DNA of 64,000 bases. It comes from CAYZJB01 sp964602985 (GTDB taxonomy: Bacteria > CLD3 > SB21). Position 1 is the stretch's first letter; every line of letters starts with the position of its first letter. The notes beneath the pieces are model-generated. The model made no database searches and had not been told where the DNA came from. It saw only the letters and a list, made by a program, of their open reading frames with translations. The position numbers and the translations under genes are program-made. This document shows positions 7,504 through 15,800 of the stretch, one piece after another. The stretch lies in NCBI GenBank assembly GCA_964602985.1, contig CAZRTJ010000010.1, positions 1-64,000 of the forward strand, given 5' to 3'.

Positions 7504-8238
7504 ATGTCAAACAAAAAATGGCTTGCCCTGATCCTTCTGGCGATATCCCCGGTGACCGCACAATGGCAGTGGCCCGAAAAGTCGAAAAATCTAAAAGTTT
7601 TGCCGGAGAATACGTCCGCCGGAGAGCTTCAAAAAACGATGGTTGGTTTCGTCCACGCGCTCGGGGTTCGCTGCTGGCACTGCCATGTGGGCGCCGAGGG
7701 GAAACCGCTTTCGGAATTCGATTTTGTTTCGGACGAACCGCCGGCAAAGAACACGGCGCGCCTCATGATGCAGATGGTTGCGATGATCAATGAGACCTAT
7801 CTCCGAAAAGTAGACAAACACGGCGCGCCTCCCGTCGAAGTCAATTGTACCACGTGTCACCGCGGCGTGACTCAACCTCAGTCGCTCGCAGACCTCTTGA
7901 CGAAAGCCTATCGCGATTTCGGCCCAGACAGCACACTCGCCGAGTACCGCCGGCTCCGCGATCAGTATTACGGGGGTTTCGCATACGATTTTCGCGCGTC
8001 GTCGCTTGACGAATTGTCAGACAACCTCTCCCAGATGCAGAAGCTGAAGGACGCACTGACCTTTCTGCGACTCAACGCCGACTTCAATCCGGCCAGCGCC
8101 TCGACGTACATGCGTATGGCCAACGCGTACAAAAGTCTCGGGGAAAAGTCCCAGGCGATCACCGCAGCAGAAAAAGTTCTGCAGCTTGCGCCGAATCACG
8201 GCGGAGCTAAGAAATTACTCGAGGAACTCAGGAAGTAA
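7504..8238 (+). CDS. exported dihaem c-type cytochrome with TPR tail
   Basis: A 244-residue exported protein. A signal peptide (residues 1-20) ends in VTA followed by Gln. Two haem c attachment motifs, CWHCH near residue 58 and CTTCH near residue 118, sit in a domain like the cytochrome subunit of photosynthetic reaction centres (CytoC_RC), which occurs in many non-phototrophs as an electron carrier. The C-terminal 60 residues form TPR-like helices (AYKSLGEKSQAITAAEKVLQLAPNH). Redox partner unknown. Its stop codon lies 11 nt inside the convergent lipB gene. Confidence 0.85.
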   Translation: MSNKKWLALILLAISPVTAQWQWPEKSKNLKVLPENTSAGELQKTMVGFVHALGVRCWHCHVGAEGKPLSEFDFVSDEPPAKNTARLMMQMVAMINETYLRKVDKHGAPPVEVNCTTCHRGVTQPQSLADLLTKAYRDFGPDSTLAEYRRLRDQYYGGFAYDFRASSLDELSDNLSQMQKLKDALTFLRLNADFNPASASTYMRMANAYKSLGEKSQAITAAEKVLQLAPNHGGAKKLLEELRK

Positions 8239-8908
8239 CAAATACCCCGGGAAACGCCGTTGTGATCTCCTCTTCCACTTCGGCGATATCGATCGACTTC
8301 CCCGTCAACGCCGCCATCGACGTAACGCCCTTGTCCGAGATCCCGCACGGAATGATGTGCTGAAAGTAATCCAGATTCGTCTCGACATTCAGCGCGAAGC
8401 CGTGCATGGTAATCCATCGAGTGACTTTGACACCGATCGCGCATAATTTCTCTGCACCACGCGCCCCCTCGACCCACACGCCCGTGATCCGGTCCAGCCG
8501 TTTGCCTTCAATGCCCCAGCGCTTAACGGTGCGAATAATCACTTCTTCCAGGTCACGCAGGTAGCGATGCACGTCGCGATAATGGTCGTTCAAATCCAGA
8601 ATCGGATATCCGACAATCTGGCCGGGCCCGTGATACGTGATGTCGCCGCCGCGGTCGATTTCAAACACGGTGATTCCGTATTCCCGCAACTGTTCCCGAT
8701 TCAACAGCAGATGCTTCGACACGTTGTCCGTACCGTTCCTGCCCACGGTATACGTGTGCGGATGTTGACAAAGCAGCAATGTGTCGGGAATTTCACCCCT
8801 CAACCGCTGATCGAAAAGGCGTTTCTGCAAGTCCCACGCCGATTCGTAATCGATCATCCCGAGGGATCGCACCGTCAGGCGCTCCGCTCTGTCAACCCGA
8901 TGCGTCAA
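8228..8908 (-). CDS. lipB: lipoyl(octanoyl) transferase
   Basis: A 226-residue enzyme that moves octanoyl from acyl carrier protein to lipoyl domains of 2-oxoacid dehydrogenases and GcvH. The motifs are clear: RGGDITYHGPGQIVGYPILDL, GVWVEGARGAEKLCAIGVKVTRWITMHGFALNV, and the catalytic Cys in IIPCGISDKGVTS. Full length for the family. The ATG overlaps the stop of the M23 peptidase gene (ATGA), so the two are co-translated. No lipA is present in the window. Confidence 0.96.
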   Translation of the reverse strand: MTHRVDRAERLTVRSLGMIDYESAWDLQKRLFDQRLRGEIPDTLLLCQHPHTYTVGRNGTDNVSKHLLLNREQLREYGITVFEIDRGGDITYHGPGQIVGYPILDLNDHYRDVHRYLRDLEEVIIRTVKRWGIEGKRLDRITGVWVEGARGAEKLCAIGVKVTRWITMHGFALNVETNLDYFQHIIPCGISDKGVTSMAALTGKSIDIAEVEEEITTAFPGVFVTS

Positions 8909-9657
8909 CGACTCACCTTGACCGATCGAACAAGTTCCGGATAATAATCAAACGGCTCTCCGCGATCATCCGTCAACTGCAAAACCATCAAGTGCAGATG
9001 CGTCGGAGACCGTTTGGGAAATGCCGTTCGTCCGGTACGCCCGACCGTGGCGATCGGTTGACCCCCTTGAACGATGTCGCCGACCTTCACCAGAATGCTC
9101 TGATTGTGCGCGTAGTAGTAATACCGGTTCAGGCTCGGATTGTAGATCATGACGTAATTTCCGCCACGCAACGTGTCCGGCGCCGCCCAGTCCTCCTTCA
9201 CCCCGACGACAATTCCACTTGCCATCGCCAGGACATGCACAGGACGTCTCATTCGATCGTCCAGTCCATCCTGATCGTCGTCGTGGATGAAAATATCATG
9301 CGCGGGATGGCCGCGATGAGAATTGCCATGCAAAAAATTGTACCGCCGCCGGACAAACCCGTTGCCATTCTTCCCGCCCACGTCGGAAAGACCGTGATTC
9401 TCCAGAGGAAAATAGAAATTCGAATCTGGCGGCGCCTCCACGCGAGTCTTCAACTGCCGACTGATCCACCGCAACACCCGTCCCGCCGAAGGTCGATCCA
9501 CCGTCCCATACTGCATGCGCTCGTATAGCGCATCCCAGTGGCGACAGTATTCCTGCACGATCACATCATGGGGCACGACCGGCTCCGCCGTCGACGCCAG
9601 CACATCCCACCACAGCCGCAGGATCACAACAGCAAGCATGCCGTCTCGCCTGCACAC
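8905..9657 (-). CDS. exported M23 (LytM-type) peptidase
   Basis: A 250-residue protein with an N-terminal hydrophobic export signal (MLAVVILRLWWDVLA). The zinc ligands of M23 endopeptidases are intact: HPAHD (HxxxD), YYYYAHN and the final HLH. It should therefore cut peptidoglycan cross-links. An insertion after the first motif contains DDDQDGLDD, matching the DxDxDGxxD calcium-loop consensus. The start is uncertain: GTG at 9657 gives a basic N-region before the signal; ATG at 9639 is the alternative. It begins 25 nt after the rarA stop. Confidence 0.85.
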   Translation of the reverse strand: MCRRDGMLAVVILRLWWDVLASTAEPVVPHDVIVQEYCRHWDALYERMQYGTVDRPSAGRVLRWISRQLKTRVEAPPDSNFYFPLENHGLSDVGGKNGNGFVRRRYNFLHGNSHRGHPAHDIFIHDDDQDGLDDRMRRPVHVLAMASGIVVGVKEDWAAPDTLRGGNYVMIYNPSLNRYYYYAHNQSILVKVGDIVQGGQPIATVGRTGRTAFPKRSPTHLHLMVLQLTDDRGEPFDYYPELVRSVKVSR

Positions 9658-9682
9658 CGTCCGATCGTGGACGGCGCGAAAT

Positions 9683-11017
9683 TCATTTCCTCCGCTTTCG
9701 CCAGAGTCGCTCCAGCCTTTCTTTGAACGTTTTTTCGCGGCCGTTCTCCGACGGCTCGTAATAGATTTGGTCTTTCAAGGGCGGCGGGAGATACTCTTGC
9801 TCGACGAAATTCTTCTCCTGCGAATCGGCAAAATCGTGGGCGTATCGGTACCCTTTCCCGTACTCCATATTCTCCATCAGCTTCGTCGGCGCATTGCGCA
9901 GATGCAGCGGCACCGGGTACAGATCGTGATTTCGCACATCCTCGATCGCGCGCTCCCCAGCCACGTAGGCGGCATTGCTCTTGGGCGCCGACGCCAGGTA
10001 CGTCGCGCATTGCGCCAGCAAAATCCGTCCTTCCGGCATGCCGATCACGTCGATGCCCGTAAACGTCGACACCGCCAGCGTCAGCGCATACGGGTCGGCA
10101 TTCCCGATATCCTCGGAGGCGAGGATCACCATCCGTCGCGCGATGAATTTCGGATCTTCCCCGCCTTCCAGCATCCGCGCCATCCAATACAACGCCGCGT
10201 CCGGATCGCTCCCGCGCAGACTCTTGATGAATGCGCTGATCGTGTCGTAATGCGCCTCCCCTGCGCGATCGTACAGTTGATTCCGTCGCTGTGTCGCCTC
10301 CTCGACAATCTTCTTCGTCAGACGGATCGTGCCGTCGGCGTCCGGCACGGCCAGTTGCACGGCCAACTCGAGCGTGTTGAGCAAATTCCGCGCATCGCCG
10401 CCCGCAAAGAAGATCAATTCCTCTCGCGCATCCAGCGAGATCGGTTTCTGCTTCAGAAATGCATCCTGCATCAACGCCTGATCCAGGATCGTATTCAAAT
10501 TCTCCGTCGAAAGCGCATCGAGCCGGTACACCCGGCATCGCGAAAGCAACGCATTGATCACCTCAAAGGACGGATTTTCTGTCGTCGCACCGATGAGCGT
10601 CAGCGTACCTTCCTCGACCGAGTGAAGCAGCGCATCCTGCTGTGCCTTGTTGAACCGGTGAATTTCGTCGATGAAGAGGATCAGTTTTTCTCCGCTGTGT
10701 CGCGTCAGCGCTTTGGCGTCGTCGATCACCTTTCGGACTTCTTTGACGCCGGCATCCACCGCACTCAGCGCGACGAAACGCGACTTCGTTTCCTTCGCAA
10801 GCAGACGAGCGAGTGTGGTCTTGCCCGAACCCGGCGGCCCCCAGAAAATCATACTGACCAGACGCCCAGACTGGATCTGCATCCGGATCGGACGCCCCTC
10901 GCCGAGCAGAGGTTCGTGCCCGACAAACTCCCCGAGCGACCGCGGCCGTACGCGCTCTGCCAGCGGAATGCTTTCTCTCGACGCCGTCGTCACGGCAGGT
11001 TCATCAAATAGCGACAT
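9683..11017 (-). CDS. rarA: replication-associated recombination protein RarA (MgsA)
   Basis: A 444-residue AAA+ clamp-loader-like ATPase of the RarA/Mgs1/WRNIP1 family, which acts at stalled replication forks. The N-terminus has the RPRSLGEFVGHEPLLGEG signature, Walker A GPPGSGKT, Walker B FIDEIHRF, sensor 1 GATTENPSFEV, and the C-terminal tetramerisation region (SDPDAALYWMARMLEGGEDP). Full length. It has no ribosome site but a well-placed promoter directly upstream. Confidence 0.96.
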   Translation of the reverse strand: MSLFDEPAVTTASRESIPLAERVRPRSLGEFVGHEPLLGEGRPIRMQIQSGRLVSMIFWGPPGSGKTTLARLLAKETKSRFVALSAVDAGVKEVRKVIDDAKALTRHSGEKLILFIDEIHRFNKAQQDALLHSVEEGTLTLIGATTENPSFEVINALLSRCRVYRLDALSTENLNTILDQALMQDAFLKQKPISLDAREELIFFAGGDARNLLNTLELAVQLAVPDADGTIRLTKKIVEEATQRRNQLYDRAGEAHYDTISAFIKSLRGSDPDAALYWMARMLEGGEDPKFIARRMVILASEDIGNADPYALTLAVSTFTGIDVIGMPEGRILLAQCATYLASAPKSNAAYVAGERAIEDVRNHDLYPVPLHLRNAPTKLMENMEYGKGYRYAHDFADSQEKNFVEQEYLPPPLKDQIYYEPSENGREKTFKERLERLWRKRRK

Positions 11018-11025
11018 GTCGACGA

Positions 11026-11054
11026 AATGTAGACCGTGCCCGACGCAAATGCAA
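11026..11054 (-). promoter_or_regulatory. promoter of rarA, predicted leaderless
   Basis: TTGCAT (11049-11054), 17-nt spacer, TACATT (11026-11031), then 8 nt to the ATG. No Shine-Dalgarno sequence. Confidence 0.55.
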
Positions 11055-11251
11055 CCGCGTCACCACGGTGTTTTTTTGTGGACATTTCGTACCCGACTCG
11101 GTTCGAGCGCTCGTCCCCACGATCCTCATCCAGACGTTTGCTCTGCCATTCCAGGCGTCGTGATCCGGACTTCTGCCAGGCGTTCGCCAATGGGCAATTG
11201 CTATTTCCGCCTCGTTGTCGCACTTTTCCCAAAACCTTAGGAGTCTTCCGA

Positions 11252-11785
11252 ATGCCCACCTATATCGCCCTCCTGCGCGGCATCAACGTCGGTGGACATC
11301 GCAAGATCCCCATGGCCGATCTCCGCGAAGTTTTTGAGAAATTGAAATTCACTCATGTCCGCACCTACATCCAGAGCGGGAACGTGATCTTCGATGCACC
11401 CGGCAAGCCCGCGCCGGTCGCAGATGCCATTTCCAAAATGATATTCAAGACTTTCGGATTCGATGTCACGGTGATCCTTCGGACGCCCCGACAACTGCGC
11501 TCCGTTGTGGACGGAAACCCGTTTGGCAAAGACTCCCGCGATCACGCGCACGTGACGTTTTTGTCCGAAATTCCAAAGGCCCTCCCAACCGCCGAACTGG
11601 ATGCCGCACGAAGCAACGGGGAGCAATATGTCATCGTGGAAGCGGACATGGTCCTCTCTTGTCCAGGCGGATATGGACGAACGAAACTCTCCAACCCGTT
11701 CATCGAACGCAAACTGAAGACACTTGCGACCACGAGAAACTGGAAAACCGTACTCGAACTCCTTCGAATGTCCGAGGAAAAGTAA
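11252..11785 (+). CDS. DUF1697 family protein
   Basis: A 177-residue cytosolic protein that matches the DUF1697 family across its length: the start YIALLRGINVGGHRKIPMADLR, the middle YIQSGNVIF, and the close RNWKTVLELLRM are hallmarks. The fold is ferredoxin-like; the molecular role is not established. ATG chosen for AGGAG at 11239-11243, eight nt upstream; the reading frame extends further 5' but without a start signal. The family is patchily distributed and often horizontally acquired. Confidence 0.9.
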   Translation: MPTYIALLRGINVGGHRKIPMADLREVFEKLKFTHVRTYIQSGNVIFDAPGKPAPVADAISKMIFKTFGFDVTVILRTPRQLRSVVDGNPFGKDSRDHAHVTFLSEIPKALPTAELDAARSNGEQYVIVEADMVLSCPGGYGRTKLSNPFIERKLKTLATTRNWKTVLELLRMSEEK

Positions 11786-11798
11786 GCCCCCGGCTGTC

Positions 11799-11827
11799 TT
11801 GTGCCTCAGCGCGGTTGTCATTAGATT
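11799..11827 (+). promoter_or_regulatory. promoter of the YihY gene, predicted leaderless
   Basis: TTGTGC (11799-11804), 17-nt spacer, TAGATT (11822-11827), then exactly 6 nt to the ATG at 11834. No Shine-Dalgarno sequence. Confidence 0.55.
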
Positions 11828-11833
11828 GGCCTC

Positions 11834-12808
11834 ATGCGTAAACTGACCGCCCAATTGATGCGAAGATTCCGGCCGCTCATCGTGTGGTGGATTCGAATCA
11901 CCGGCTTGATTTTCAAGTCGGACGCTTTTTATTACATCACCACCGTCCAGAAGCGGATTTTCGACCGGCACAAACTCACCACGAATGCCGCGGCGATTTC
12001 CTTTTTCTTTCTTCTCTCGATCGTGCCGATGTTGTTCATCCTGATCGCGATCATCGGCAGTATGCTCGACTCTCCCGAAGAGGCGGAAAATACGATCATT
12101 CGTCTGATGGGCGATCGCGCGCCGGAGCACACCAAAGAATTACTCATTAAGATGATCTCCGAGAGCAAATTGATCGCCAACGTGAAATCCCTGATGGCCA
12201 ACAAAGGCTGGGTGGGCATCGCCAGCGTCGCCTCCCTGCTCTGGACCAGCAGCGGGGCGTTTGCGGCCATCGAAGACGCGATGACGACCATCTTCGGCGT
12301 CAAAGGGCGGAATTATTTCGTGAGCAGACTGGTCGAGATGAGCATGGTCCTGGTGACCGGCTCCCTCTTTCTCCTGTCGAACATGGTCAACGTCATCCTG
12401 CAAACGATCCGGCAGCAGGGCAAAGAAATGCTCGGCATGGACATCTCGGGCGTGACCTTCCTCTGGCATTGGGCGACCTCCATTCTCCCGTATGTGATTA
12501 CCATCGGGCTCTTTTATTTGATGTACAAAATTCTTCCCAAGACGAAAATCTACAAGCGGGCGGCCCTGCTGGGCGCCACGGTCGCCGGCGTGCTCCTCGA
12601 GGGGACGATCTTCGGGTTCAGCTATTACGTGAAGAATTTTTCGCGCTACGACGCATTCTACGGATCGGTGGCGGGCATCGTCATCACGTTTTTCTGCGTC
12701 TATCTCGCCTCGATTATTTTGCTGATCGGCGCGGAAGTCACCGAAATCGCCAACACGCGAATCGAGAACCGAAGAGAGATGGAACTCACGCTCCGAGAAC
12801 TCACCTAA
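11834..12808 (+). CDS. YihY/BrkB family inner-membrane protein
   Basis: A 324-residue polytopic membrane protein of the YihY (UPF0761, BrkB) family. Family landmarks are TTNAAAISFFFLLSIVPMLFILIAIIGS in the first membrane segment region (residues 50-80) and, near the end, YDAFYGSVAGIVITFFCVYLASIILLIGAEV. Six or so membrane helices are expected. The family has been linked to transport or envelope integrity but no activity is firmly assigned. The kinase/sigma54 activator gene starts 2 nt after its stop without a ribosome site, so the two are probably coupled. Confidence 0.9.
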   Translation: MRKLTAQLMRRFRPLIVWWIRITGLIFKSDAFYYITTVQKRIFDRHKLTTNAAAISFFFLLSIVPMLFILIAIIGSMLDSPEEAENTIIRLMGDRAPEHTKELLIKMISESKLIANVKSLMANKGWVGIASVASLLWTSSGAFAAIEDAMTTIFGVKGRNYFVSRLVEMSMVLVTGSLFLLSNMVNVILQTIRQQGKEMLGMDISGVTFLWHWATSILPYVITIGLFYLMYKILPKTKIYKRAALLGATVAGVLLEGTIFGFSYYVKNFSRYDAFYGSVAGIVITFFCVYLASIILLIGAEVTEIANTRIENRREMELTLRELT

Positions 12809-12810
12809 CC

Positions 12811-15800
12811 ATGTCCAAATCCAACCCCTCCCTGCACCCACGATATTCCATCCGCAAGAAGATCGGCGAAGGCGGCATGGCCACGGTCTTTCAGGCGTGG
12901 GATCGGGTCGCAGAAAGGGAAATCGCACTGAAGGTCTCAATCTCCGAATCGGGGGACGAAAGACTCCGATCCGAATTTGCCATTTTGCATGGTCTCCACC
13001 ATCCGAGTCTCCCGGGCGTCTACAACCTGCATGCGCTTCCGGATGGCCGCTGGATGTACTCGATGGATTGGATTCCTGAGGCATCCCTTGCGGATTGGAT
13101 CGCGCGCGGGCAGACCCTCGACCGCGAGCCGTTTGGGATGTTTCTGCAGGAATTGCTTTCTGCCATCCAACTGCTGCACGCACATGGAATCTTACACCGG
13201 GACATCAAGACCCAAAACATCCTGGTCGACGAGAACGGGCACCCGACCTTGATAGACTTTGGGCTCTCCTGCCGGTCCAATGATCCTCGCGCACTGGAAC
13301 CTGAAGGAACACTGCAATACACCGCGCCAGAAATGATCAAGAAGGAATCCTGCGATGCGCGATCGGACTTGTATTCACTGGGTGTGGTGCTGTACGAATG
13401 GCTGACGGGCATCAATCCCTTCGACGACCCCAATGTCGTCAATGTCGTTGTCCACCACCTGCAGAAGAAGATCGAGTCCGTGCCTGCCTCGGTTTCCTGG
13501 ATGAACAAAGAGTTGGAGTCGATCATCGTCAAACTGCTGGAGAAGGACCCGACCCTTCGCTTCCACAATGTCTTTGAATTGTACAACACGCTGTCCGCCT
13601 CCGACGATTGGCGAAACGTTCCCCGCCCGGAAGACGCGATTCATTTGTTTTTCGGCTGCCGGGAGGACATCCTCGAGAGGGCCCGGGCGCAACCTGCCGA
13701 ATCACAGTGTTTCACAGGACCGCAGGGCGTGGGCAAAACCCGAGTCCTCGACCACTTGACTCTCCTTGCCGAACAGGCGGGGGCTGAAGTCGTATTCGTC
13801 CGCGGTCGCCGGGAATCTTCTGCCACGCAGGCGCTGTTTGAGCGCCTCCACAGGGGAACGCGCCTGGAGGACCTCCCTGCCTACTGGTTCGAAACGAGGC
13901 AGGAGCAGGCGTTCGATGAAGATAGTCTGATCGCGGAATTGTCGGATTTCTTTTATCAATCGCTTCCCCGGCAACAGTTGGTATTGGCTGTGGACGATCT
14001 GCATCTCGCGAGTGCGTTTGACCGTCGTCTGATCTGCGCAATTGTCCGTCGGAAACTACCCCAACATGCTCTCCGGTTCGTTTTCACGTCGATGGAGCCG
14101 GATCCGATGCTGCCTGCGGATCAAGTCCACACTGTATCCTTGGAGGCTTTGTCACGAGAACAGGTGTCGGAACTGGCTTGTCGATCGCTAAATTCACGTG
14201 AGCTTCCGGACGAATTTCTCAACTGGTTATTTTCCGGCGCACATGGCAATCCCTATCTGACCGATCAAATGCTGCGATCGGCCATTCGATCTCGCGCGCT
14301 GTCGTGGATCGCCGGTCAGTGGGAATGGGGGGGGGATCTCGTGTCGGATCTGCCACAGTCCATCGAAACATTTGTGGCCACACAACTGGACACACTGACC
14401 GCCGAGGAACGGCATTTGCTTCGTATCGTCAGTGTGTTCCCGTACGGATTCACTGTCGAGGACGCGCAACGGATCGTCGGGAGCAGTCTGCGCGGTTATG
14501 AAAACCTTATTCGACGAAACGTTCTCGAATGGAACGGACGGAGATTGGAGATCACCAGTCGATTCCTGAAGGAGACGGTGTATCGGGAACTGGAAGAGGC
14601 GGAGCGAAAGCGCCTTCATTCTGCCCTGTCACAAGCGGGCTCTGCCGCCGAACGCGCCTTTCACCGGTCACGCAGCAACGATCCGGCGGCAAGCGTTCCG
14701 TTGCTCCTCGAAGTTGCGGAAGAAGACAAGAAACTCTTCCGCGTCGCCGAAGCAACGGACAAACTGGAGACGGCGTTGTCCCTGACTCAAGATACGAAAG
14801 TGCGACTGGAGATCCTGGTTCGACTCGAAGAGTTGCTGGATCGTCAGGGAGCGCTGGATCGACAGCAGGCGGTTTTGGATGAATGGATGGAGATCGCACA
14901 GGCAGGGCCGGATCCCCACTCGATTGCACGTGCTCTTTTCCGGAGGGCTGTTTTCCTTGAACGCCATTCTCGACTCACTGACAGCCGCACCGTATCCGAA
15001 GAAGCCATCTCTTTTTCCCGATCGCACGACAATGTCTTGCTCGCCCCACTCCTTCGTCAGCTGGGAAAGACCTATTACCGCGAGGGCCAGTACGAGAAAT
15101 CGGAGACCTATTACCGCGAATCATTGCGCGTGGCCCAAGACACCGGAGATGTTCGTCACCAAATGGAAGCTCACAACAGCCTGGGAACGTCTTTGGGTTC
15201 GCTGGGCAGGACGGAAGATGCGACCCGTCAGTTTGAGGAAACACTGGACCTGGCTGATAAGCTCGGAGACTTCCTGGGCCAGATCAACGCGCGATTTAAC
15301 CTGGGAAGACTCTTCCTGATTCAGAATGATCTTGCGGCGGCGCGTACGCACGTGAATGCGGCACAGTCGCTCAGTCAGAGACTTAAGCACAGGTCCGCTG
15401 AGTGTCAGGCGAATTTCTTCCTTGGGCGAATCGCGTATGACGCGCAGGACTACTCGTCCGCCGTTCGTTCTTTCGAGAGATCCGAGCACATTGCGCTGGA
15501 AATTTCGAACGAAGATTATCATATCCGGTCGCGCTGGAATCGCGCACTGACCCTGAGTGCCATCGGCCTGTCTGACGAAGCCATGTCTTTTGTACATGAA
15601 CTTGCAAACGTCCGCTTGACCAGCGAGAAGGACATCTTTCAAAATGTCTTGTACGAGGGCAGAATTCGGGGAGCGGCCAATCGCCTGCCGGAATTCCGCG
15701 AACAACTCCAGGAAGCCGTGGCCTTCTTCGCCCGGACGCCAGCCACGCGCGCTCAATACGCCATCGCGTCGGCGCTGTTGTTGCAGGTTGCGTCCGTGCT

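Noticed and set aside
9515..11011. 498-codon open frame opposite rarA
   Set aside because: Low-complexity Arg/His-rich product and no ribosome site or motif; rarA on the other strand is certain.
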